Positions 30,456 to 39,776 of a stretch of 64,000 nucleotides of DNA are shown here, one piece after another. The notes under the pieces were generated by a model. That model worked only from the letters and a program-made list of their open reading frames with translations. It did not search any database and was not told where the DNA came from. Position 1 is the stretch's first letter; each line of letters starts with the position of its first letter. Made by a program: the position numbers and the translations under genes. The stretch comes from Novosphingobium mangrovisedimenti (GTDB lineage: Bacteria > Pseudomonadota > Alphaproteobacteria > Sphingomonadales > Sphingomonadaceae), in assembly GCF_025153475.1 (NCBI RefSeq), contig NZ_JANZXA010000005.1, forward strand, positions 232,848 to 296,847, given 5' to 3'.

Positions 30456-30461
30456 CCGGGA

Positions 30462-31247
30462 CTACGCCACCGGCCCCACCGACAGCGCCCGCGCGCCCGG
30501 CTCTCCCAGCCAGCGCGCGGGGCAGCCCCAGACGCGCTCGATCACTTGCGGGTCGAGCGCGGTTTCGGGCGGACCGTCGGCCGCGAGGCTGCCGCGCCCC
30601 AGCACGATCACCCGATCGGCATGGTTCATCGCCATGGCCAGATCGTGCAGCACCAGCACCACGCCGCGCCCGGCCCGCGCCTGCTCGCGGAAGCGATGCA
30701 CCAGCGCGGCGGCGTGGGCGAGGTCGAGATTGGCCAGCGGTTCGTCGGCCAGCAGCCAGCCCGGGCGCGTCGCCAGCACCCGCGCCATCAGCGCGCGGGC
30801 GCGTTCGCCGCCGGACAGGCGCGAGACGGGGCGGTGGCGGAAGTGCTCCAGATCCATCGCGGCGATGGCCTCGTCGATGGCGGCCTGCGCCTCACCCGCC
30901 GGGGCGCCGCGCCAGGGCAGGCGGCCGAGCGAGACCAGCACTTCGACCGAGACGTCCCAGGCCACTTCGGGCGATTGCGGCAGATAGCCGAGCACGCGGG
31001 CCCGCGCGTGGGGGCTCAGGCTGCGCAGCGGCTGTCCGCATAGCGCGACATGGCCGCCGTCAGGCTGCAGCAGCCCGGCAAGGCAGGACAGCAGCGTCGA
31101 CTTGCCCGCGCCGTTGGGCCCGCAGATCGCCGTGATCTCGCCCGGGTGAAGCGTGAGCGAAATGTCCGCGAGCCGGTCCTGCACGTGCAGACCGAGCGCG
31201 CCGAGTTCGTCGCCCGCCACGGACAGGCCGGGATGTTCCGCGTTCAT
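30462..31247 (-). CDS. btuD: Cobalamin ABC transporter ATP-binding protein
   Basis: The 261-residue ATPase has Walker A GPNGAGKST, the Q-loop YLPQ, signature LSGGERARA and Walker B WLLADEP with the LDLAHA D-loop and switch His in LVLHDLAMAMNHADR. It belongs to the FecE/BtuD group of iron-siderophore, haem and B12 importers. Its ATG overlaps the permease stop as ATGA. It closes the minus-strand operon that starts with btuB behind a cobalamin riboswitch, which fixes vitamin B12 (or cobinamide) as the substrate. Confidence 0.92.
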   Translation of the reverse strand: MNAEHPGLSVAGDELGALGLHVQDRLADISLTLHPGEITAICGPNGAGKSTLLSCLAGLLQPDGGHVALCGQPLRSLSPHARARVLGYLPQSPEVAWDVSVEVLVSLGRLPWRGAPAGEAQAAIDEAIAAMDLEHFRHRPVSRLSGGERARALMARVLATRPGWLLADEPLANLDLAHAAALVHRFREQARAGRGVVLVLHDLAMAMNHADRVIVLGRGSLAADGPPETALDPQVIERVWGCPARWLGEPGARALSVGPVA

Positions 31248-32209
31248 GCCAGCCCCCTTCTCATGCGCAGCAGCAAGTGCAGGAAGAACGGCGCGCCCAG
31301 GAGGCTGAGCGCGATGCCAAGCCGCAACTCCCCGCCCGCAAGCGGCAGGATGCGGCACAGGCAATCGGCCACCAGCAGCAGCAAGGCCCCTGCCAGCGCG
31401 CTCGGCACGATCAGCGAACTGGGGCGGCGGTCGGTCAGCGGGCGCACGAGATGCGGCACCACCAGTCCGACGAACCCGATGATCCCCGCCACCGCGACGC
31501 CCGCGCCGACAGTGAGCCCGATCCCGGCAATCATCAGCGCCTGCAACCGGCGCGGATCGACGCCGAGCGAACGCGCCGCCGCCTCGCCCAGCGTCAGGGC
31601 ATCGAGGCTGCGCCCGGCGGCAATCAGCACGCCGATCCCGGCAAGCGTGAACGGCGTGGCGATCCAGACCTCGCGCCAGGAGCGATCGGCCAGCGTGCCC
31701 ATCAGCCAGGTGACGATCTCGCTCATCGCGAACGGCGTGGGCGAAAGACTGATCGCAAGGCTCATCAGCGCGCCGGCGAGGCTGGAGATCATCAGACCTG
31801 CGAGCGTGAACAGCGCAACGCCACCCTCGCGCCCGGCGATCAGCGCCAGCAGCGCCATCGCGCCCGCCGCGCCGATCAGCGCGAAGACCGGCAGCAGGAA
31901 GACCGAGGCGGCATAGCCCGTCCAGAAACTGAGCACCGCGCCCAGCGCCGCGCCGGGGGCAATGCCGAACAGCCCCGGATCGGCGAGCGGATTACGCAGG
32001 AACCCCTGCATCGCCGCCCCCGCCGCGCCCAGCCCTGCCCCCAGCGCCAGCGCCAGCGCCGCGCGCGGCAGGCGAAGCTGCATGAGGATGACCGATGCAT
32101 TGCGCGTTTCGGGTGCAAACGGATCGATCCACACGCGCCCGGCGAGCAGCGAAAGTGGCACGGCCAGCGCGAGGGCCGCGAGCAGGATCAGGATGACGCG
32201 GCGGTTCAT
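31244..32209 (-). CDS. btuC: Cobalamin ABC transporter permease
   Basis: A 321-residue FecCD-type permease with about ten helices. It shows the family stretches LRLPRAALALALGAGLGAAG, GFLRNPLADPGLFGIAPGA, and RSLGVDPRRLQAL followed by GIIGFVGLVVPHLVR, which is the coupling-helix region for the ATPase. It overlaps both neighbours by four bases (ATGA), so btuF, btuC and btuD are translationally coupled. It would form the BtuC2D2 channel in the inner membrane. Confidence 0.93.
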   Translation of the reverse strand: MNRRVILILLAALALAVPLSLLAGRVWIDPFAPETRNASVILMQLRLPRAALALALGAGLGAAGAAMQGFLRNPLADPGLFGIAPGAALGAVLSFWTGYAASVFLLPVFALIGAAGAMALLALIAGREGGVALFTLAGLMISSLAGALMSLAISLSPTPFAMSEIVTWLMGTLADRSWREVWIATPFTLAGIGVLIAAGRSLDALTLGEAAARSLGVDPRRLQALMIAGIGLTVGAGVAVAGIIGFVGLVVPHLVRPLTDRRPSSLIVPSALAGALLLLVADCLCRILPLAGGELRLGIALSLLGAPFFLHLLLRMRRGLA

Positions 32210-33204
32210 CGTGCGCCTCCTGGGGCGCGGGCACCCTTCGACAAGCTCAGGGTGAGCGGGGCGTTGGTGGTGCGTGGAGCAGAGCCGCCCAAATGCCTTT
32301 CGCCCCGATCCGCTCGTGCCGAGCCTGTCGAAGCACGCCGCACCGCGCTCAGCCGTTCCAGCGCCTTGGGAATGGTCGGCCCGCCGCACCACAGCAGACT
32401 GCTGTCGAGCGACGCGCGCGCGGTGCCCTTCAGCGCCTTCAATGCCGGGTGGCGCAGCAGGCGGTCTTCCTGCGATTGCGGATTGCCGACCGCGAAGATC
32501 ACTTCGGGCGGATCGGCCAGCACGCGTTCGAGCGGAAGATAGTCCGCCTGCGACAGCCCGCGCGCGGCCGCGCCATTCACGAAACCGGCGTGTTTGAGCA
32601 AGTCGGCGATCAGCGTGCCGTCGCCCGCGACGATCCCGCCCGATTCCCAGACCAGCGCGGACACCGGCGGGCGTCCGGCGGGCGGGGCGGCCTTGGCCAT
32701 GGCCTCCTCGATCCGCTCGACCAGCGCGCGCCCGGCCTCCGGATAGCCGGCCAGTTGCGCCAGATCGCGCACTTGCGCTTCGGAGGCCGCGATGTCGGCG
32801 GGCATCGTCATTGTCACCACGCGAATGCCCAGATCGTGCAGTGCCTGACGCGTCGCAGGGGCGAGGAAAGCGCCGGCCACCACCACGTCGGGCGCCAGTG
32901 CGGCCACTTCCTCGACAGAGCCCGAAGTTGCCGGGAAGCGCCGAGCGCGGTCCACATCCATCGAACTCGATGCCGGATCGTGGCTGTAGTGCGATACGGC
33001 CAGCAACTGTCCCGGCGCCGTCACTTCGGCCAGCACGGCATCGCTGCAGGGGTTGAGCGAGACGATCGTGGGATAATCCGCCTCGCGCATCGAAGCGGTG
33101 TCGCCGATCGTGCATCCTGCCAGCAGGGTGCAGAGCAGCACTGTCCTCCCCGGCACGGGGAGGTGGCAGCCTGAAAGGCTGACGGAGGGGACTCGCGTCC
33201 TCAT
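32206..33204 (-). CDS. btuF: Cobalamin-binding periplasmic protein
   Basis: A class III periplasmic-binding protein (about residues 40-300: PTIVSLNPCSDAVLAEV, LAPDVVVAG, YLPLERVLADPPEVI). A lipobox LLAGC follows a hydrophobic run, so it is a predicted lipoprotein. Start is uncertain: ATG at 33204 gives 332 residues; a GTG at 33297 would overlap the btuB stop as GTGA, but the extra N-terminus is translated repeat sequence. The last 40 residues (STGSARADRG, LTLSLSKG) come from an inserted palindromic repeat that reaches the stop codon, so the natural C-terminus has been replaced. Confidence 0.85.
   Translation of the reverse strand: MRTRVPSVSLSGCHLPVPGRTVLLCTLLAGCTIGDTASMREADYPTIVSLNPCSDAVLAEVTAPGQLLAVSHYSHDPASSSMDVDRARRFPATSGSVEEVAALAPDVVVAGAFLAPATRQALHDLGIRVVTMTMPADIAASEAQVRDLAQLAGYPEAGRALVERIEEAMAKAAPPAGRPPVSALVWESGGIVAGDGTLIADLLKHAGFVNGAAARGLSQADYLPLERVLADPPEVIFAVGNPQSQEDRLLRHPALKALKGTARASLDSSLLWCGGPTIPKALERLSAVRRASTGSARADRGERHLGGSAPRTTNAPLTLSLSKGARAPGGAR
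32234..32335 (-). repeat. CTTCGACAAGCTCAGG-type paired palindrome at the 3' end of btuF
   Basis: Arms at 32234-32261 (CCCTTCGACAAGCTCAGGGT onwards) and about 32309-32335 (ending CCTGTCGAAGCAC) are inverted, about 48 bases apart. The whole element is translated as the C-terminus of BtuF. Confidence 0.85.
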
Positions 33205-33280
33205 CCAGCCCCGCATTGGGGCGAGAATCCCCTCCACCGCCGTTCCGGCGGTCCCCCTCCCCGGTACGGGGAGGAAAGGG
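33145..33280 (-). repeat. Paired-hairpin GGGGAGG element between btuB and btuF, copy 2
   Basis: Two 19-base palindromes (33145-33163 and 33256-33274, CCTCCCCGG/CGGGGAGG) flank GC-rich hairpins, including ACCGCC/GGCGGT at about 33235-33252. The right half matches, inverted, the element at 14318-14373. It fills the space between the btuB stop and the btuF lipobox. Confidence 0.7.
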
Positions 33281-33293
33281 ACGCGGCGTGGGA

Positions 33294-35114
33294 TCACATC
33301 TTCACCCGGACCCCGGCATAGGCCGAACGGCCAGGGGTGCCGTAGGTGCGCACCACTTCGTAGTGCTTGTCGAACAGGTTCTCGACGCGGCCATAGACCT
33401 CGATGTTGTCGGTCACCGTGAACGCACCGCGCAGGCCCACGACAGTGAAGCCTTCGAGGCGGTTGAAATTGGCCATGTCGTCATAGCGCCCGCCGCCCAC
33501 GCGCAGGTCCGCGCCGAGCTTCAGGCCCACCTCCCACGCCTTGTCGATGCTGGCGTAGAAGTTGTTCTTCGGCCGCCGGGCCAGCTGCGCGCCGGTCGTC
33601 TCGTCGGTGGCGTCGAGATAGGTATAGGCCAGGTTCACGTCGAAGCCGTTCCAGTTCACCACCTGCATCCCCAGCTCCACGCCCTGCGCGCGGGTGCGGC
33701 CAATGTTGTAGTAGTTCCAGCTGGCGAAGTCATAGTCGATCAGGTTCTTCGTCTTGCGATCGAAATACGTGACCGTGAAGCGCCCGGTGCCTTCGGCGAA
33801 AGGCTGCTCGATGCCGACGTCCCAGCCCTTCGAGGTTTCTGGATCGAGCGCGCGGAAGCCGGCATTGGTATAGAGCTGGTAGAGCGAAGGCGCCTTGAAG
33901 CCCTCGCCATAGCTGGCGCGCAGCACCGGGGCATCGTCGCCCGATCCGATCACCCAGGCACCATTGGCGGCAAAGGTGGTCCTGTCCCCGAAATCGGAAT
34001 TGTCGTCGTAGCGAAGACCGCCGTTGAGCGTCAGGCCCGCGAGCGGGCGCAGCGTGAGATTGCCGTAGACGCTGTCGATCGAGGTCGAATCCTTCGAGCC
34101 GTAGTTATCATCGAACTTCTGCTTTTCCGTCTCGGCACCGACAAGGACCGAGACCATTTCAATCGGCGCGAAAGAGGCCTGCCCCTCGAAACGCTCGACG
34201 CGACCATTGGTCTCGTAAGGCCCCCACACGGCATCGTCGGAAACGCGGCGCGTATCGGTGAGGCCATAGCCGACGCGGGCGTTAAGGCGACCGTCGAGCC
34301 CCTTGTAGCGCAAGTTGGCATAACCCAGCGCGTCGCGCTTGAGGCCGACATTGAGCGCATCGGCGCCGGTATTGTCGTAATCGTAATTGGCCTTGGTCCA
34401 GTACCCGCCGGCATCGACCGAGAGACCCTGCGTCAGCTCCACTTCGGCGCGGGCATTGGCGCTCTTACTCTCGAAACCGTCCTTTTCAGTGCCGCCCAGC
34501 GCCTCGTCGAAGGCGGAGTAGCCATCGCCCTTCATCCAGTTGCCGCCCAGCGTCAGGCCGACGGGGCCGAGCTTGCCGGCAGCCGAAAGGCTCGCCTGAC
34601 GGCGGTCGCGCCAGCCGTATTCGGCCTGGGCCCGTGCATGCCACTGCTCGGTCGGGCGCGCGGTGATGAAGTTGATGACGCCGCCCATGGCGCGGCTGCC
34701 CCAGATCACGCCCGAAGAACCGCGCACCACTTCCACACGGTCGAACTGGGCGATGGTGAGCGAGCCGAAGTTGAAACCGCCGCCGACATCGCCGGGATCG
34801 TTGATGCGCACGCCATCGATCAGCACCAGCGACTGGGCATTGTCCGCGCCGCGGATGAAGACGCTGGAGGGCTGGCCGAAACCGCCCGACTGCGCCGTTG
34901 CCAGCCCCGGAATGCGCGCCAGCACGTCGGTCGCGGTCGTCGCCTGGCTGCGCTCGATCTCGTCGCGGGTAACGACGCTTACCGACTGGCCGATCTGGGT
35001 GACAGGCGTGGGCTCGCGGGTCGCAGTGACCACGATGGTATCATTCGCTTCGGCAGCCATCGCGGGCGTTGCCGCCACGAGCGTCGAACCCAACAGAAAC
35101 AGGTACTTCTTCAT
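33294..35114 (-). CDS. btuB: TonB-dependent vitamin B12 receptor
   Basis: A 606-residue outer-membrane receptor. The signal peptide (residues 1-21) is followed by the TonB box DTIVVTATR at residues 25-33, a plug domain with RIPGLATAQSGG and SVFIRGADNAQSLVLIDGVRIND, and a 22-strand barrel whose last strand GVRVKM is typical of BtuB-like proteins. Length matches BtuB (about 600). The gene lies directly behind the cobalamin riboswitch and heads the btuF-btuC-btuD operon, so it would bring cobalamin across the outer membrane using TonB energy. Confidence 0.93.
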   Translation of the reverse strand: MKKYLFLLGSTLVAATPAMAAEANDTIVVTATREPTPVTQIGQSVSVVTRDEIERSQATTATDVLARIPGLATAQSGGFGQPSSVFIRGADNAQSLVLIDGVRINDPGDVGGGFNFGSLTIAQFDRVEVVRGSSGVIWGSRAMGGVINFITARPTEQWHARAQAEYGWRDRRQASLSAAGKLGPVGLTLGGNWMKGDGYSAFDEALGGTEKDGFESKSANARAEVELTQGLSVDAGGYWTKANYDYDNTGADALNVGLKRDALGYANLRYKGLDGRLNARVGYGLTDTRRVSDDAVWGPYETNGRVERFEGQASFAPIEMVSVLVGAETEKQKFDDNYGSKDSTSIDSVYGNLTLRPLAGLTLNGGLRYDDNSDFGDRTTFAANGAWVIGSGDDAPVLRASYGEGFKAPSLYQLYTNAGFRALDPETSKGWDVGIEQPFAEGTGRFTVTYFDRKTKNLIDYDFASWNYYNIGRTRAQGVELGMQVVNWNGFDVNLAYTYLDATDETTGAQLARRPKNNFYASIDKAWEVGLKLGADLRVGGGRYDDMANFNRLEGFTVVGLRGAFTVTDNIEVYGRVENLFDKHYEVVRTYGTPGRSAYAGVRVKM

Positions 35115-35227
35115 ATGTATTCCTCCAGCCTGAACGAACTGCCGTTCATGGCGGAGGGCGTGCTCTTTTTACGGCACGCGTCTCGCTGCATTCCGGTACA
35201 CCCCGCCCGGCGCGGAACGACCGTCTC

Positions 35228-35415
35228 GGGCAGGTCTCCTGGCTCCCGGATCGACACCCGCCCTCGCCTTCCCAGCCCGCCCCCTTAGAGGACAAGCGGC
35301 CAGTGGCATGTGGAGCGCGGGCTCCCCGGTCACAGTTGCGGGGACAGCGCCGGATTTGAACCGGCTTCCCTCTTCGGCCCGCCTCCTCTTGCAAGGCACG
35401 CGGACAACCCATGAC
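35228..35415 (-). promoter_or_regulatory. Cobalamin riboswitch
   Basis: Read on the minus strand, the stretch has the conserved cobalamin-aptamer parts in order: GTTGTCCGCGTGCC, AAGAGGGAAGCCGGT, AATCCGGCGCTGTCCCCGCA with ACTGTGA, the B12-box ATGCCACTGG, a GGGAAGGC segment and the closing GGGAGCCAGGAGACCTGCC. It ends about 110 bases before the btuB ATG. The switch would turn the operon off when adenosylcobalamin is plentiful. Ends are approximate. The remaining 35115-35227 and 35416-35615 hold the leader and the divergent upstream region, with no gene seen. Confidence 0.95.
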
Positions 35416-35615
35416 GTGAGCGCGCCGATAATGCGGTGCTTCGTCCTTGGCAAGGGCAGCCCGCAGCATGGCTTAGACAGAACCTTAAGGGATTAAGCTT
35501 ATTCCCCAAGCCCGTCCCACTGCGGGACGACGCCCAATGCGCGGATGCGGGGACCGCCATGTCGGGCTACGCGCAGGCCTGCGCTCTTGCGCCTCCTCGC
35601 CGCGAAAGGAACCGA

Positions 35616-36722
35616 GTGCCTTCAGCCGCTGCCTTGCCTGACCGGAACTGGTCCGACCGGGACGCGTGCGAGGCGCGCCCGCGCGACTTTTCCGCCCGCT
35701 TCGAGCGCAAGGTGCGCGGCGTGGGTCATGCGCCGCTGCGCATGAAGCGGCACTGGACGCTCGGCGTCACGGCACTCGCCGCCGTCGCCCTGCCCGCATT
35801 CGCCGCCCCGGGTGACTGGGATCGCTTCCGGATCGCCGATGCCGTTGCCGAGCAGCCGCCGGTCGAACCGATGCCGTTCGAACAGGCCGGGTCCACCTTC
35901 CCCGGTTCGGCCTTCTACTATCTGGAAGCCGAAACGCCGGTAGCAAAAGTGGGCGAAGGCATTCACTCCGACGCGGACGAGGCGCCACAGCCCCCCGCGC
36001 CCGGTTCGCTTCCCGAAGCCCGGCCGCTGTACATCGGCAGTGCGGGCCTCGACAGCGCCCGCGCGCTGCAGTGCCTGACCGCCGCGATCTATTACGAAGC
36101 CGCCAGCGAATCCGACGCCGGACAGCGCGCCGTCGCGCAAGTCGTGCTCAACCGCGTGGCGCACCCGGCCTATCCCAACACGGTCTGCGGCGTCGTCTAT
36201 CAGGGCTCGGAGCGGACCACCGGTTGCCAGTTCACCTTCACGTGCGACGGCTCTCTGGCGCGCAGGCCCTCCAGGCTGTTCTGGGACCGGGCGCGGACGA
36301 TCGCGCGGCAGGCCCTGGCAGGCGCGGTCTATGCTCCGGTGGGGCTGGCAACGCACTATCACACGGTCCAGGTCCATCCGTACTGGACCTCCGGCCTGAA
36401 CTATATCGGCACGATCGGCGAGCACCGGTTCTATGGCTTCAAGGGGACCGCGGGCAGCCCCGGAACGTTCCGCTTCGCCTACGCCGGGGGCGAACCCGTG
36501 GCAGCGCCGCTCACGCGCGTGGCCACGTCCGCCGACGCCGCGCCCACCCGAACGCCGACGATGGCCCGAACGCCGACGATGGCCGTCGCGGCGACTTACG
36601 AGAACACCCCCGACGCCAATGCCGACGACGGGCTCCACGACGCCCGCAGCCTGCCCGAGGCGCGGGGCATCAAACCGGAGTTCGCCAATAGCGGCCGCTG
36701 GATCCGCCAGCCGGGAAGCTGA
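35616..36722 (+). CDS. SleB-type cell-wall hydrolase
   Basis: The C-terminal domain (about residues 145-270: LQCLTAAIYYEAASESDAGQ, VVLNRVAHPAYP, FTFTCDGS, THYHT...PYW) matches the Hydrolase_2/SleB family, with the catalytic Glu in YYEAAS. A hydrophobic segment (LGVTALAAVALPAFA) near residue 47 acts as signal anchor. GTG at 35616 is chosen because AAAGGA lies five bases upstream; ATG at 35559 or 35742 are alternatives. The tail has a tandem TPTMAR/TPTMAV duplication. Predicted to cut peptidoglycan in the periplasm. Confidence 0.8.
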   Translation: MPSAAALPDRNWSDRDACEARPRDFSARFERKVRGVGHAPLRMKRHWTLGVTALAAVALPAFAAPGDWDRFRIADAVAEQPPVEPMPFEQAGSTFPGSAFYYLEAETPVAKVGEGIHSDADEAPQPPAPGSLPEARPLYIGSAGLDSARALQCLTAAIYYEAASESDAGQRAVAQVVLNRVAHPAYPNTVCGVVYQGSERTTGCQFTFTCDGSLARRPSRLFWDRARTIARQALAGAVYAPVGLATHYHTVQVHPYWTSGLNYIGTIGEHRFYGFKGTAGSPGTFRFAYAGGEPVAAPLTRVATSADAAPTRTPTMARTPTMAVAATYENTPDANADDGLHDARSLPEARGIKPEFANSGRWIRQPGS

Positions 36723-36872
36723 AGGCACGAACGATTGTGAAATGCGCTCTTCGGTAGGAAGCCACATTCACGAGATGAACGATTAAGCAACCAAAGCCCC
36801 TCACCAAAGTTTAGAGGATGCGCGCCTAGGAAAACATCTCACGCGGCGAGAACAACGGGAGCCTCCTAGACA

Positions 36873-37232
36873 ATGACGATCCGCTTCGCGGCTGCCTGGG
36901 GCGGCATCACTCCGGTCATCACGCAACCCCTGTGTCCCCGCGCACCGCTCGGCGCCAGCAACGACAACGGCCGCGCCGTGTCCGTGCACACGAAAGTCCT
37001 GCAGCGCGCGCGCGCCCTGCCCGAAGCCGACAACGACGAACAACTGCTCATCGACACGCTGCGCCACTTCGCGCGCCATGGCCTTGCCGCCGCCGCGAAG
37101 GCGCGTGCCAAAGCCGAGATGGCATCGCGCACCGGCGACGACGAGGCTCGCGACTACTGGATCGCGATTTGCCGCCAGCTCGATCGCCGGATGGCCGAGG
37201 CCGTTACCCGCGATCTGAGTGTACCCGGCTGA
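36873..37232 (+). CDS. Hypothetical protein, sphingomonad-type
   Basis: The 119-residue product is soluble. It has a variable N-terminus with SNDNGR and a conserved helical part: TLRHFARHGLAAAAKARAKAE, then EARDYWIAICRQLDRRMA. No catalytic motif is known to me, but codon composition and the layout (helix, Gly-Asp linker, Trp-containing helix) indicate a real gene. It is monocistronic, with a 378-base gap before mdh. Confidence 0.65.
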   Translation: MTIRFAAAWGGITPVITQPLCPRAPLGASNDNGRAVSVHTKVLQRARALPEADNDEQLLIDTLRHFARHGLAAAAKARAKAEMASRTGDDEARDYWIAICRQLDRRMAEAVTRDLSVPG

Positions 37233-37419
37233 TTGCCGGCATCCCCGCACCCGCGAATCGCCACGCCGCCGCCGGGTATCGACACCTTGCCCCGAACGGT
37301 CGACGAGTCGCGCCTTCGGCCCTTGCCCGGCGCATCGTTTCGTCCGAAACCGGCGATCACCGGCTGCAGGCAGCGCGATTCCCGGCGTGAATTTGCATTG
37401 ATTCCGCAGATTTTGCGAA

Positions 37420-37435
37420 CGCAATTGCAATTGCG
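37420..37435. promoter_or_regulatory. Perfect palindrome in the AT-rich promoter region of mdh
   Basis: CGCAATTGCAATTGCG is a 16-base perfect palindrome, extended by AA on its right and GAA on its left in TTTTGCGAACGC. It lies in an unusually AT-rich patch (about 37390-37465) about 180 bases before the mdh start and is the best operator candidate for the TCA block. Apart from this and promoter-like AT tracts, the 37233-37610 gap holds nothing I recognise. Confidence 0.55.
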
Positions 37436-37547
37436 AACTATTATCATTTAAATATGCAACAATAGCCACCGATTGCGTCTTTTCGCGGTTGCAAAGCCTG
37501 CACGAGGGGCGTAGGGCGCGCTCTGCAACACCGGCACCTGCCTTTAG

Positions 37548-38573
<1,026 letters not shown>

Positions 38574-38586
38574 GGACAAAACAGCC

Positions 38587-38629
38587 GCCGTGCGGCACTG
38601 GCCTGACACTCTGGCCAGTATCGCACGGC
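38587..38629 (+). terminator. Stem-loop between mdh and sucD
   Basis: Two 17-base arms (38587-38603 and 38613-38629) pair at 15 positions around a nine-base loop. A weak T-tract (AGTTTCTT) follows. It may end part of the mdh transcript or stabilise the 3' end so that mdh is made at a different level from the later genes. Confidence 0.6.
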
Positions 38630-38696
38630 GCCAATAGTTTCTTGGAACCTCCCCGGCCTTTCAGGCTGCTTCCACGATCAGGAACAGGAAAATCCG

Positions 38697-39587
38697 ATGT
38701 CCATTCTCGTCGACAAGAATACCAAGGTCATCACGCAGGGCATGACCGGCTCGACCGGCAGCTTCCACACGCAGGCCGCGCTCGACTACGGCACGCAGAT
38801 GGTTGCGGGCGTGACCCCCGGCAAGGGCGGCACCGAGCACCTCGGCCTGCCCCAGTTCAACACCGTGCATGAAGCCAAGGCCGCGACCGGCGCCACCGCC
38901 TCGTGCGTCTACGTGCCGCCGTTCGGCGCCGCCGACGCCATCCTCGAGGCGATCGACGCCGAGATCGAGCTGATCATCTGCATCACCGAAGGCATTCCCG
39001 TGCTCGACATGATCCCGGTGAAGCGCGCGCTGACCGGTTCGAAGTCGCGCCTGATCGGCCCGAACTGCCCCGGCGTCCTCACCCCGAACGAGTGCAAGAT
39101 CGGCATCATGCCGGGCAACATCTTCTCCAAGGGTTCGGTGGGCGTCGTCTCGCGCTCGGGCACGCTGACCTATGAAGCCGTGTTCCAGACCACCAATGCA
39201 GGCCTCGGCCAGACCACCGCGGTCGGCATCGGCGGCGACCCGGTGAACGGCACCAACTTCATCGACGTGCTCGAACTCTTCCTCGCCGACGACGAGACCA
39301 AGTCGATCATCATGATCGGCGAAATCGGCGGCTCGGCCGAAGAAGAAGCCGCGCAGTTCCTCAAGGACGAAGCCAAGCGTGGCCGCAGCAAGCCGATGGC
39401 CGGCTTCATCGCGGGCCGCACGGCCCCTCCGGGCCGCCGCATGGGCCACGCCGGTGCGATCGTCTCGGGCGGCCAGGGCGGCGCCGAGGACAAGATCGCG
39501 GCGATGGAGGAAGCGGGCATCCGCGTCTCCCCCTCGCCCTCGCTGCTCGGCGAGACGCTGCTGCAGGCGCTCAAGGAAACCGTCTGA
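38697..39587 (+). CDS. sucD: Succinyl-CoA synthetase alpha subunit
   Basis: The 296-residue subunit shows the CoA-binding [11 protein letters not shown] and [22 protein letters not shown], and the phospho-His loop [14 protein letters not shown] near residue 247. It makes ATP or GTP from succinyl-CoA with the beta subunit. Notably no sucC lies beside it; in most bacteria sucC precedes sucD immediately. The gene starts 124 bases after mdh, with the mdh stem-loop between, and is followed by another hairpin. Confidence 0.96.
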   Translation: MSILVDKNTKVITQGMTGSTGSFHTQAALDYGTQMVAGVTPGKGGTEHLGLPQFNTVHEAKAATGATASCVYVPPFGAADAILEAIDAEIELIICITEGIPVLDMIPVKRALTGSKSRLIGPNCPGVLTPNECKIGIMPGNIFSKGSVGVVSRSGTLTYEAVFQTTNAGLGQTTAVGIGGDPVNGTNFIDVLELFLADDETKSIIMIGEIGGSAEEEAAQFLKDEAKRGRSKPMAGFIAGRTAPPGRRMGHAGAIVSGGQGGAEDKIAAMEEAGIRVSPSPSLLGETLLQALKETV

Positions 39588-39601
39588 TTTCCTTCGGTCG
39601 G

Positions 39602-39635
39602 GGCGCGGGCTCCGGGCACAAGCCCGGTCCGCGCC
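39602..39635 (+). terminator. Hairpin after sucD
   Basis: Inner stem CCGGGC/GCCCGG with ACAA loop and outer stem GGCGCGG/CCGCGCC, interrupted by a small bulge. No T-run; possible attenuator between sucD and sucA. Confidence 0.5.
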
Positions 39636-39776
39636 TCGCCGGACAATAACGACAAGGCGCCCAAGCGCCGAAACACATCGTGGACTGGCGGCTTCCTCCC
39701 CGGGAACCGGGCAGCCCGAAACCAGATTGCTCGATTGCGGCGGACTGTGATTACCGGCGCGCGAAAGGTGCTTCCT

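Noticed and set aside
33216..35288. 690-codon plus-strand frame over btuB
   Set aside because: Shadow of the TonB receptor gene; the receptor frame has signal peptide, TonB box and barrel end.
35335..35375. tRNA-like T-arm sequence GGTTCAAATCC
   Set aside because: On the minus strand it is part of the cobalamin riboswitch core; there is no acceptor stem, anticodon arm or CCA-side pairing around it.
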